DNA from: Oscillospiraceae bacterium
GTDB lineage: Bacteria; Bacillota; Clostridia; Oscillospirales; Ruminococcaceae
DNA: 48,202 nucleotides
Reading direction: 5' to 3'
Assembly (NCBI GenBank): GCA_017408395.1
Contig: JAFQUQ010000001.1
Location: 1-48,202 of the forward strand
The stretch's first letter is position 1, and each line of letters begins with the position of its first letter. The position numbers and the translations under genes were made by a program. Under the pieces are notes generated by a model, which was given only the letters and a program-made list of their open reading frames with translations, did not search any database and was not told the origin of the DNA. Below, in pieces: positions 6,536 through 14,105 of this stretch.

Positions 6536-7255
6536 ATGAATAGCACTGGTAAAATGTTTTCTGCTAAATTGAAAGAATTGAGAATAAAAAAAGGTTTGTC
6601 AAGAAAAGCTCTTGCGGCTGCACTGGAAGTTTCTACGGCGTCAATAGGTTACTATGAACACGGTGACCGAAAACCCGACATAGAGGTTTTAGTGAAAATA
6701 TCGAACTTTTTTGATGTATCGTGTGACTATTTATTGCGAGGTGTTGAATCGCAAAATATAAGCATACAATCTGAATTGGGATTTGATAATGAAGTTATTG
6801 AGCAAATCAGATATATAAAACAATTGCAATATGACGATATATTATCTGATGTTCTTTTAATGTATGAAATAATACCTTTTCTTGACAATTTAAAAAGAAT
6901 AATTTATAATGCTTATGCATTTGGAGAAGAAGAAACCGTTGTGAATGAGGTTTTTGACGAATTTTTAAAGGATATGACAGAAAAAAAGAATATGCAAGTT
7001 TTTGTTTCAGATCCAGAGCATATAAAAACTCATTTATTATCTGCTTGTCTTGCTAAGTACAATGAGCAAAATGAAGAAAACAACGATTTTTGTATGTATA
7101 AGGCAAAGAAAGCACTTGAAACGGTTTTTCGACATTATGAAAACAACATAATTACAGAAAAATGCAATCAAATGTCAAATATGCTGTATTTGATGTATAT
7201 GGAGCATTGTAAGGAGGTCTCCGAAGATGGCCAACATAACCCCCAGAACGAATAA
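6536..7255 (+). CDS. XRE-family repressor
   Basis: A 239-aa protein. Residues ~7-65 (FSAKLKELRIKKGLSRKALAAALEVSTASIGYYEHGDRKPDIEVLVKISNFFDVSCDYLL) are a classic HTH_3/Cro-C1 domain; the rest is a helical dimerisation or sensing domain without a visible LexA-type protease motif. Longer in-frame starts exist upstream (6416, 6518), but only the ATG at 6536 has a Shine-Dalgarno (GGAGTG, nine bases away), and the longer forms would read through the operator region. It overlaps the integrase start by 29 bases, so the two are translationally coupled. It probably keeps the leftward excision/replication operon silent. Confidence 0.8.
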   Translation: MNSTGKMFSAKLKELRIKKGLSRKALAAALEVSTASIGYYEHGDRKPDIEVLVKISNFFDVSCDYLLRGVESQNISIQSELGFDNEVIEQIRYIKQLQYDDILSDVLLMYEIIPFLDNLKRIIYNAYAFGEEETVVNEVFDEFLKDMTEKKNMQVFVSDPEHIKTHLLSACLAKYNEQNEENNDFCMYKAKKALETVFRHYENNIITEKCNQMSNMLYLMYMEHCKEVSEDGQHNPQNE

Positions 7256-8645
7256 AGACGGCTCTGTGTCCTATCTTATCCGTGTGTATGTTGATGAGGA
7301 CGGCAACGGAAAGCAGAAGGTAAAATCAAAGACCTGGAAACCGCCTGCAAATATGACCTCTCAGAAGAAAATCGAAAAGGAACTGCAAAAGACCGCCGCT
7401 ATCTTTGAGGAGCAGGTCAAAAAGGGTCTGATTGCCTTTGACGGCAATACAACCTTTGCGCAGTATTCCGAGGAATGGCTCAGGAACGCAAATATAGCAG
7501 TAAAAACAAAAGAACGCTATGAGGACCTTCTCAAACGTATAAATCAGGGGATAGGGCATATCCGCCTGTCAAAGCTTGAAGCACGTCACATAAGAGAGCT
7601 GGAGAAAAATCTCGGAGAAGCAGGAGTAAAACAGTGCGGTTATGCAGAGGATAAGGCTTTCAGTGACCTGCTCAGCAAGAAAAAGCTATCATACGCCGCT
7701 GTGTCACGTCTTTCGGGTGTGGCGGCTTCAACTGTAAGTGCTGTTTGCAACGGTCGGCATATCTCCATTGAAAAGGCTCAGCAGCTTGCAGGTGCATTCA
7801 ACTGCAAAACAGAGGACCTTTTTAAGCTTAATATAAGCAGTGAGGGATTGAGTGACAAGACGATACTCCATCATCACAGGCTTATTTCCTGTATTCTCGG
7901 TGCGGCTAAAAAAGAACGGCTCATACCCTTTAATGTTGCTTCTGAGCACATGGACACGCCGAAAGTAAGACGTACACAAGCAGATTTCCTTGACGATAAC
8001 GAGGCACGACTGTTTGTTGAGAAGCTTCTCAATGAAGAAGATCTTCGCATTAAAACGGCTCTTATGCTGCTTATATACACAGGCGTAAGGCGTGGGGAGC
8101 TGTGCGGTCTGGAGTGGAGGGACATTGACAGGGAAAAGAACATTATAAACATTCTCAGGGCTTCACAGTATCAGCGTAAAAACGGCGTTACCACCGTTCC
8201 CACAAAGAACGGCAGCAGTGAAAGACCGCTTAAAGTTCCTCAGATCGTTATTGATGTGCTTGACGAGTACAAGCGTTTTTACGACAACGCAAGGGAAGAA
8301 TACGGCTCGGAATGGACGGAATCAGGCAGAATTTTTGTAAATATGGATAATTCACCGGGTAAGCCTCTCAATCCTGATACTATAAACCGATGGCTCAACA
8401 AGTTTACCGAAAAGAACGGTTTGAAGAAAATACACCCTCACAGCCTGAGACATACATTTGCAACTATTCAGATTTACTCAGGTGTTTCTATAAAGACGGT
8501 TCAGGCCAGAACGGGACACGCTCAGGCTTCGACTATATACAATACATACCTGCATCAGATCAAGTCAGCCGATGAAGCGGCAACTGAAGCAATAGACAAC
8601 ATACTTACTCCAAAGCCGAAAGATGATAGGAAAAATGCCGTATAA
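7227..8645 (+). CDS. int: Tyrosine integrase with an inserted XRE-like helix-turn-helix
   Basis: A 472-aa protein. It has an arm-binding N-terminus (residues 1-70), a core-binding domain (~72-230) and a catalytic domain (~250-450). Catalytic residues are visible: Arg288 in TGVRRGEL, His405/Arg408 in HPHSLRHT, His431 in TGHAQ and Tyr441 in YNTYLH. Residues ~138-203 (KAFSDLLSKKKLSYAAVSRLSGVAASTVSAVCNGRHISIEKAQQLAGAFNCKTEDLF) form a complete Cro/C1-type HTH inside the core-binding domain, which is unusual. AAGGAGG precedes the ATG, and the start lies within the 3' end of the repressor gene. It would integrate the element into tRNA-fMet and, with the Xis-like protein, excise it. Confidence 0.9.
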   Translation: MANITPRTNKDGSVSYLIRVYVDEDGNGKQKVKSKTWKPPANMTSQKKIEKELQKTAAIFEEQVKKGLIAFDGNTTFAQYSEEWLRNANIAVKTKERYEDLLKRINQGIGHIRLSKLEARHIRELEKNLGEAGVKQCGYAEDKAFSDLLSKKKLSYAAVSRLSGVAASTVSAVCNGRHISIEKAQQLAGAFNCKTEDLFKLNISSEGLSDKTILHHHRLISCILGAAKKERLIPFNVASEHMDTPKVRRTQADFLDDNEARLFVEKLLNEEDLRIKTALMLLIYTGVRRGELCGLEWRDIDREKNIINILRASQYQRKNGVTTVPTKNGSSERPLKVPQIVIDVLDEYKRFYDNAREEYGSEWTESGRIFVNMDNSPGKPLNPDTINRWLNKFTEKNGLKKIHPHSLRHTFATIQIYSGVSIKTVQARTGHAQASTIYNTYLHQIKSADEAATEAIDNILTPKPKDDRKNAV

Positions 8646-8706
8646 AACAAAAAACAGAGCAGGTCACATGATGTGACTTACCCTGTTTACAGTGCCTTTT
8701 TATGTC

Positions 8707-8758
8707 CTGACTTGAACAAAAGTTGAACATTTCACGCTTTCTGCAATGTTCAAGAAAA
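8707..8758. repeat. Right arm-type integrase sites
   Basis: 8707-8732 is a perfect copy of the 26-bp repeat at 271-296, and the inverted AATGTTCAAGAAAA at 8745-8758 mirrors the motif at 251-264. Together the two ends have the symmetrical layout expected of integrase arm sites inside attL and attR. Confidence 0.7.
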
Positions 8759-8762
8759 ATAA

Positions 8763-8798
8763 CAAAGCCCGCAAACGCTGTGTTTACGGGCTTTTCTT
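8763..8798 (-). terminator. Terminator of the tRNA-fMet gene
   Basis: On the minus strand GCCCGTAAAC and GTTTGCGGGC pair over ten positions (one G-U) with a short loop, followed by TTTGTT. It begins right after the CCA end of the tRNA. As it lies left of the att core it is part of the element, which thus brings its own tRNA 3' end and terminator. Confidence 0.75.
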
Positions 8799-8875
<77 letters not shown>

Positions 8876-8910
8876 ATATAATATTTTGTCTTCATCAAGA
8901 GTACTTTAAT

Positions 8911-8939
8911 ATTATATCACCTTGCAAAGGGTTTGTCAA
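8911..8939 (-). promoter_or_regulatory. Promoter of tRNA-fMet
   Basis: On the minus strand, TTGACA (8934-8939), exactly 17 bp, TATAAT (8911-8916), about 35 bp before the tRNA 5' end. A perfect consensus, as expected for a stable RNA gene. Confidence 0.85.
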
Positions 8940-8976
8940 GCATTTTTTAAAACTTTTTCAGATTTTTTTGTTACAA

Positions 8977-9006
8977 AAAACGACAGGGGATACCTGCCGT
9001 TTTTGT
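8977..9006 (-). terminator. Terminator of the FecR/cyclophilin operon
   Basis: AAAACGGCAGG and CCTGTCGTTTT pair on the minus strand just after the cyclophilin stop codon, followed by a T tract. Confidence 0.75.
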
Positions 9007-9009
9007 TTA

Positions 9010-9798
9010 TTATTCACCTGTGTATTCAACGATTTTTACGGATTCCATCTGTACCTGTGTGAGAGGCTTGTCGTTTGCGTCGGTCTGGACCTGAGCCATT
9101 GCTCTTACAACGTCCATACCCTCGAATACCTGACCGAATACGGTGTAACCGCCGTCAAGGCTTGGCGTACCGCCCTTTTCCTTGTACATCTCCTGTACGT
9201 TTGCAGGCTGTGTCATACCTGCTTCCTCGAAGCTTGTGTAGTAGTGGATGGAGCCGTCGGGAAGGTAAGTACCGCCGAGGCTGTATTCGCCGTCTGCGGT
9301 GTTTACGATGTAGAACTGGCTGCCGTTTGTTGCGGTGGAGCCTGAGTTTGCGTATGCAACAGCGCCGCTGAAGTGGTAGAGTCCCTCAGGAATTCCGCCG
9401 TCGAAGCTGTCGCCCCAGATGCTCTTGCCGCCGATGCCGATACCCATCGGGTCGCCGCCCTGATTCATAAAGCTTGGGATAATTCTGTGGAAAATAAGCT
9501 CGTCATAGTAGCCCATTTCTGCAAGTCCCACGAAGTTTTCAACGCCCTTTTCCGCTGCGTCGGGGAAAAGCTTGATTTTGATCTCGCCGTAGTCCTTAAC
9601 TGTGATAACTGCGATTTTTTCGCCGATCTCAGGCATTTCAAAGTTTCTGATAACGCCCTCTTCGGCAACGGGTGCATTTGTGTTTGCGTCTGTGCCTGCG
9701 CTTTCGCCGACTGTTGATTCGCCCTTACAGCCTGCAAGCATTGTAAAAGCTGTTACTGCCGCACAAAGTGCAAGCGCTGTTTTCTTGAATTTGATCAT
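9010..9798 (-). CDS. Cyclophilin-type peptidyl-prolyl isomerase lipoprotein
   Basis: A 262-aa protein. The N-terminus MIKFKKTALALCAAVTAFTMLAGC is a lipoprotein signal with lipobox LAGC (Cys24). Residues ~60-260 hold the cyclophilin core: GEIKIKLFPDAAEKGVENFVGLAEMGYYDELIFHRIIPSFMNQGGDP, NGSQFYIV and YTVFGQVFEGMDVV. It would speed proline isomerisation during folding of secreted proteins outside the membrane. The segment between the two halves (~160-210) is longer than in minimal cyclophilins. It lies 18 bp downstream of the second FecR-domain gene and shares its transcript. Confidence 0.92.
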   Translation of the reverse strand: MIKFKKTALALCAAVTAFTMLAGCKGESTVGESAGTDANTNAPVAEEGVIRNFEMPEIGEKIAVITVKDYGEIKIKLFPDAAEKGVENFVGLAEMGYYDELIFHRIIPSFMNQGGDPMGIGIGGKSIWGDSFDGGIPEGLYHFSGAVAYANSGSTATNGSQFYIVNTADGEYSLGGTYLPDGSIHYYTSFEEAGMTQPANVQEMYKEKGGTPSLDGGYTVFGQVFEGMDVVRAMAQVQTDANDKPLTQVQMESVKIVEYTGE

Positions 9799-9816
9799 TT
9801 TTAAAATCTCCTTTTA

Positions 9817-11595
9817 TCAGATAAATATTGCTGTAATAATGAGGTCTGAGGTTACTGCAAGGAAGCTTCCGTCCCAGCCGATAAATGTTCTGCCCTTGCT
9901 GTCAAATTCGGGGATAAACGGCGGAACTGCGTCCTCTCCGCTTTTTACCTTAACTTGATATTCAACGCCGTCGATTATAAATGTTACGGTGTATTCCTCC
10001 TGACCGAAGAGGGCGGTGATTGTTGTATCCTCGGTGATGTTTACGAGGGATTTGTCCCAGCCGATAAACGGACGTCCGCTTAAATCGAATTCGGGGATAA
10101 ACGGAGGTACGGCTGTGCCGCCTCTTTCGATGGTCTGCGGATATTCAAGTCCGCTGATGGAGAAGATTACGGTTACCACATTGCTCTGTTCTTTAAGGAT
10201 AGCGGTGATGGTGGTGGATTCTGTTATGCAGGTGAAATCCTTGTCCCAGCCGAGGAAGTCGTAGCCTTCAATTTCGACGGTTGTGGGGAGGTTTGCGGAT
10301 TCGCCGTGCTTGACCTGAATCTGGGTCTGCTTGTCGAGGATAACGATTGTTACTGTGTGGAAAATCTCCTCGCTGGAAACAGCTGTGGTCTCTGTGGCTG
10401 AGACGCTTGTTGTAACGGTGCTGTCGTCCTCAAACATAGCGGTGATGGTTGTATCTGCGGTGATATTTTTAAAGGATTTGTCCCAGCCGATGAAGCGTTT
10501 GCCCTCGATAACAGGGTCCTCAGGCTGTTCAGCGTCCTCGCCGTAGGCTACTTCCTGAATAGTTTCCTCGTCGCCTATGATTACCACAACAACGAAGGTC
10601 TCGCCTGTGCTTGTTCTTGAAGCGGTGGTTGTGGTTTCAGCAGGGGCAGGAGCCTTTGTGGTAGTCTGTGCAGCTGTCTGTGCGGCGGTGGTTGTCTGGG
10701 GACGTGCAGTAATTGCAGGACCCGTTGTTGCCGCCTTGGTTTCGGAGGTTTCGGAAGGAACGGTAGTAGTGATAGGTGCGGCTGTCTGAATCTCAGCGGA
10801 GGTATCGGAAGGAATTGTTGTAACCTGTTCCTCGGTGCCTGCCTTTGCGTCGTAAGCCGCTTTAAGCTCTTCGAGAGTGTAGGGGAAGCCTTCCACAAGG
10901 TTGCAGATAGTGATAAGCTCCTTAAGGTCAGCCGCAGTAAGCTCGCTTAATGCAAACTCAATGTTTAAATATGAAAATTCAGGTCCCAGGTCGTTTGTTG
11001 TAACACGTCCCGCACGCTTTTCAACAAGGTATTCAGGCTCGTTTACGGTGTTTCCCAGAGAGTCGTAAAGCTGGATACGTGAATTTCCCATAAATGTGTG
11101 AACGTCTGTGTAAGCTTCAAAGCCCTCGGTGGAGTATCTGATTTTTGAAACAGTACCCTCAGGGTAAACCATTGAGTCGGCAGTTCTCACGAAAAATCTT
11201 GCCTTGTCGCTGCCTGCAAGGCTGCACATAAGAGAGCCCCGATAGAGGAAAAGCTCGCCGTCTTCCTTGCCGCTGAACTTGCTGTTTATGACGATCTGTG
11301 AGTCAGGGCCTACGGATATGTAGTTATTTTCGGAATTTTTGCTGCTTTTATACGTAAGCACGCAGGAGGAATTGCTTCCGACGGTGATGATGTCGCCCAT
11401 CTGAAGAGCCTCCCCCGAAGAAGAGTCCGTAACGCTGCTGTCGGAGTTTGTTATGCTTACGCTTCCCGATGCGGAGGTTATGTAAAGTCCCGCACCGCTT
11501 CCTGCGCCCAGCACTATCACGATTACTGCGATCACAGCCACCAGCGCAAGTGTGCCGCTTATGACGGGGAGCAGGGGAATGTTTAATTTCTTCAT
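9817..11595 (-). CDS. FecR-domain membrane protein with four InlB-like B repeats
   Basis: A 592-aa protein. One N-terminal membrane helix (residues ~8-36) is followed by a FecR-like beta domain (~38-200; GDIITVGSNSSCVLTY and VRTADSMVYPEGTVSKI) and a helical segment. A Thr/Ala/Pro-rich linker (~255-335) comes next, then four copies of a ~55-residue List-Bact/InlB-like repeat, each ending GWDKSF..IT.DTTITA.F. The protein should be anchored by its N-terminus and exposed outside the cell. FecR domains elsewhere sense substrates for anti-sigma signalling, but no sigma factor gene adjoins. The repeats suggest a surface contact or wall-binding role. It shares its transcript with a related 371-aa protein upstream. 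Confidence 0.75.
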   Translation of the reverse strand: MKKLNIPLLPVISGTLALVAVIAVIVIVLGAGSGAGLYITSASGSVSITNSDSSVTDSSSGEALQMGDIITVGSNSSCVLTYKSSKNSENNYISVGPDSQIVINSKFSGKEDGELFLYRGSLMCSLAGSDKARFFVRTADSMVYPEGTVSKIRYSTEGFEAYTDVHTFMGNSRIQLYDSLGNTVNEPEYLVEKRAGRVTTNDLGPEFSYLNIEFALSELTAADLKELITICNLVEGFPYTLEELKAAYDAKAGTEEQVTTIPSDTSAEIQTAAPITTTVPSETSETKAATTGPAITARPQTTTAAQTAAQTTTKAPAPAETTTTASRTSTGETFVVVVIIGDEETIQEVAYGEDAEQPEDPVIEGKRFIGWDKSFKNITADTTITAMFEDDSTVTTSVSATETTAVSSEEIFHTVTIVILDKQTQIQVKHGESANLPTTVEIEGYDFLGWDKDFTCITESTTITAILKEQSNVVTVIFSISGLEYPQTIERGGTAVPPFIPEFDLSGRPFIGWDKSLVNITEDTTITALFGQEEYTVTFIIDGVEYQVKVKSGEDAVPPFIPEFDSKGRTFIGWDGSFLAVTSDLIITAIFI

Positions 11596-11618
11596 TCTGT
11601 TTGATCCATCCTTTCGTA

Positions 11619-12734
11619 TTACGGAGCAGCCGTGACAGTAACAGGCTCATAATTGAAAACGCCGCCGTCGTCAAAGTCGTCCTCGTTGTAATTCGGATTT
11701 TCGTTAGGCATTTCCCACCATTTCGGCCCTTCATAAATCGTATAGATATGTGTGGGACGGGTGGTAGCCAGGGTATTTGTTGTGGTTTCCGCAGTGGTCT
11801 GCTCTGTTTCCGCAGGGGGAGAGGAAATTGAAACAGTCTGTGATTGCTCAGGGGGCGGAGGGGGAGCAGTTGTAACTGCGGAGGTTTTATAGGTTATCTC
11901 GGCGGTAGTTTCCGATGGCAGGGTAGTCATTGCCGCAGAAGCGGACTCCGCCGCCTTTCTGTTGCGTATGGAGCGCAGGGCTGCGTCAAGCTCATCAAGG
12001 CTGTACGCAATGGGCTTTTCGCCGCTGATACGGATAAGCTCCATCAGGGAAATTTCGTCCATAGAGTACATATCCGTGTCATAGTTTAAATATCCGTACT
12101 GTGCAAATTCCTTGCAGGAAATAAGCTGTGCGGAGGTTCTTTCCGTAAGCAGCATGGGGTTTTCCACCTTTTCGCTGTCCGTGCCGTAAAGCTGGAGCAT
12201 TACCGAGCCTTCAAAGTTCTGGACGTTTGTTACCATAACATCCTTGTAGCCCATATACTCTTCCATCATCTCAAACTCCGTGCGGAACACGGTGCCCCTG
12301 ACGTGAACGGCTGTATTGGGGGTCTTTACCACGAATATCTCGTCCTTTTTAAGGGGGTTGTTTATCTGGCAGGTAACAGCGCCTCTTGCAACGTTTACGG
12401 AAATCTCGCCGCTGTCGGTAAGCCCCGTATAGTAGACGTAAACTGCGGAATTCGGCTCAACCACGATATATTTGCCGTAATCAAGCTGTACTCTTACGCT
12501 GCTGGTTTCGTCCGTATTTATAATGTCGCCGCTTTCGATAACGGTTTTCTTTGTCATATTGAACTGCCGCACATCTCTCAGCACCACAACGCTGCCGTGG
12601 ATGTCGTTTACGGTTATTCTTCTGTAAGACTGACCGCCGAAGGCAAGGCTCAGGGCGATAGCACCCGTTATAATAATGACAAGGGCTATCAGTCCCACGA
12701 TTATTACTTTGATATTATCCTTCAATATATTCAT
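11619..12734 (-). CDS. FecR-domain membrane protein
   Basis: A 371-aa protein starting MNILKDNIK. Earlier ATGs at 12743 and 12773 are less likely because AGAGGTG sits immediately before 12743 but about ten bases before 12734. A membrane helix (~8-32) is followed by a FecR-like domain with GDIINTDETSSVRVQLDYGKYIVVEPNS and VVKTPNTAVHVRGTVFRTEF. The C-terminal ~110 residues are rich in Thr, Pro and Ser (EQSQTVSISSPPAETEQ) and probably disordered. It is paralogous in layout to the next gene but lacks the B repeats. First gene of the three-gene operon, driven by a perfect promoter at 12782-12810. Confidence 0.75.
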   Translation of the reverse strand: MNILKDNIKVIIVGLIALVIIITGAIALSLAFGGQSYRRITVNDIHGSVVVLRDVRQFNMTKKTVIESGDIINTDETSSVRVQLDYGKYIVVEPNSAVYVYYTGLTDSGEISVNVARGAVTCQINNPLKKDEIFVVKTPNTAVHVRGTVFRTEFEMMEEYMGYKDVMVTNVQNFEGSVMLQLYGTDSEKVENPMLLTERTSAQLISCKEFAQYGYLNYDTDMYSMDEISLMELIRISGEKPIAYSLDELDAALRSIRNRKAAESASAAMTTLPSETTAEITYKTSAVTTAPPPPPEQSQTVSISSPPAETEQTTAETTTNTLATTRPTHIYTIYEGPKWWEMPNENPNYNEDDFDDGGVFNYEPVTVTAAP

Positions 12735-12781
12735 TTTCTTCATCACCTCTTGGGATGATACTGATTTTTGCATTACATTTT

Positions 12782-12810
12782 ATTATAACATATATCCCGT
12801 GCTTTGTCAA
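12782..12810 (-). promoter_or_regulatory. Promoter of the FecR operon
   Basis: On the minus strand, TTGACA (12805-12810), 17 bp, TATAAT (12782-12787). It lies directly behind the ftsZ terminator, making the FecR operon independent of the dcw cluster. Confidence 0.85.
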
Positions 12811-12836
12811 AGCTTTAGTGGTTACAGTATTATGAC

Positions 12837-12869
12837 AAATAAAAAGGCACACCGCATAAACGATGTGCC
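12837..12869 (-). terminator. Terminator after ftsZ (end of dcw cluster)
   Basis: On the minus strand GGCACATCG pairs with CGGTGTGCC around TTTATG and is followed by TTTTTATTT. Confidence 0.85.
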
Positions 12870-12888
12870 CCATTGATCAAGTTGTAAA

Positions 12889-13977
12889 TTATCTGCCGAA
12901 GATTTCCAGGAGGGATGTGTAATCGTCGATAGCGTTGTTCTGCGGCTGTGCAGCCTGCTGAACGGGAGCAGCTTCAACGGGAGCTTCTTCAACAGTGTTG
13001 TTGTCGTCCATACCTACGAAGCCTGCAGCGATAACTGTGATGCTCATCTCATCCTGCATTGTTTCATCGAAGGATGTACCGAAGATCATACTTACGTTTG
13101 GATCAGCAGCGTCGGAAATGAGCTTTGTAGCCATATCAACGTCCTGAGCGAGGATGTCTTCAGACATAACGATGTTAACGAGAAGACGTGTAGCGCCGCT
13201 GATGGATGTTTCAAGAAGCGGGCTGGTGATAACAGCGTTTGCAGCTTCCTGAGCCTTGTCCTTGCCTGAGCCGTGGCCGATAGCCATATGAGCATAGCCT
13301 GCGCTCTTCATTGTGGTTTCAACGTCGGCAAAGTCGAGGTTGATCATACCGTCAACTGTAATAAGCTCTGCGATGGACTTTACGCCTGTCTTTAGGATGT
13401 CGTCAGCCATTGCAAAGGATTCCTTCATTGTAAGAGGCTTTTCAGAGCCTACGAGAAGCTTTTCGTTAGGGATAACGATAAGGGAGTCAACGTGCTTTTT
13501 AAGCTCTTCGATACCCTTTTCAGCCTGTATCATCTTAGCCTTCTGCTCAAAGTTGAAAGGCTTTGTAACAACTGCAACTGTAAGGATGTCCATTTCCTGA
13601 GCGATTTCCGCAACAACGGGAGCCGCACCTGTACCTGTGCCGCCGCCCATACCTGCTGCAACGAAAACCATCTGCGCACCCTTGAGAGCAGCAGCGATCT
13701 CTTCCTTGTTTTCCTGTGCGGAACGTTCGCCCACCTCAGGCTTGTTGCCTGCACCGCGGCCTCTTGTAAGCTTTTCGCCGATCTGGACCTTCTGTGCAGC
13801 CTTGGATGAACGGAGAGCCGCAGCATCGGTATTTACAGCTATGTACTCAACGTCCTTGATACCTGCTGTTACCATGCAGTTAAGAGCGTTGCCGCCGCCG
13901 CCGCCGACACCTACAACCTTAATAGTAATATCTGAAAATACCTGATCGTTATCATTATCAAGCATAAATCCGCCCAT
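12889..13977 (-). CDS. ftsZ: Cell division protein FtsZ
   Basis: A 362-aa tubulin-like GTPase that assembles the Z ring. The N-terminal nucleotide site (IKVVGVGGGGGNALN), the tubulin signature GGGTGTG near residue 110, the T7 synergy loop (NLDFADVETTM) and the GHGSGKDKAQEAA stretch are all present. AGGAGG lies eight bases before the ATG. The linker is short and ends DDYTSLLEIFGR instead of the common DIPxFLR tail, so the peptide that docks FtsA/SepF partners differs from model species. It is last in the dcw cluster and has its own promoter. No ftsA precedes it. Confidence 0.97.
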   Translation of the reverse strand: MGGFMLDNDNDQVFSDITIKVVGVGGGGGNALNCMVTAGIKDVEYIAVNTDAAALRSSKAAQKVQIGEKLTRGRGAGNKPEVGERSAQENKEEIAAALKGAQMVFVAAGMGGGTGTGAAPVVAEIAQEMDILTVAVVTKPFNFEQKAKMIQAEKGIEELKKHVDSLIVIPNEKLLVGSEKPLTMKESFAMADDILKTGVKSIAELITVDGMINLDFADVETTMKSAGYAHMAIGHGSGKDKAQEAANAVITSPLLETSISGATRLLVNIVMSEDILAQDVDMATKLISDAADPNVSMIFGTSFDETMQDEMSITVIAAGFVGMDDNNTVEEAPVEAAPVQQAAQPQNNAIDDYTSLLEIFGR

Positions 13978-14032
13978 TTTAAAGTCCTCCTGTATAAATA
14001 AAAATTAATTATCACACTAATATACAACTATA

Positions 14033-14061
14033 ATTCTATCACAAAATCAAAACTATTGCAA
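14033..14061 (-). promoter_or_regulatory. Promoter of ftsZ
   Basis: On the minus strand, TTGCAA (14056-14061), 17 bp, TAGAAT (14033-14038), in the 128-bp gap between ftsQ and ftsZ. Confidence 0.7.
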
Positions 14062-14105
14062 GTGGTTTATAAAAAAAAGACTAAATTTTTAAAAATTTCC
14101 ATTTT

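Larger units (their letters stand above)
306..8664. repeat. Dispersed 8-mer GAGCAGGT/ACCTGCTC, 18 copies
   Basis: Exact copies on + (GAGCAGGT) start at 574, 1024, 1987, 2763, 3222, 3834, 5782, 7410 and 8657; on - (ACCTGCTC) at 306, 593, 1038, 2424, 4335, 4557, 5623, 5755 and 7666. About 0.3 would be expected by chance in 8.7 kb. The rest of the window has two (19054 and 20560). Copies lie in intergenic hairpins, promoters and several different reading frames of genes, so no shared protein motif explains them. Eleven of 18 are preceded by T. Function unknown. Confidence 0.85.

Noticed and set aside
2763-7673. GAGCAGGT copies as a by-product of codon choice (Glu-Gln-Val or Asp-Leu-Leu)
   Set aside because: Coding copies occur in more than one frame and on both strands of genes, and most copies are intergenic.
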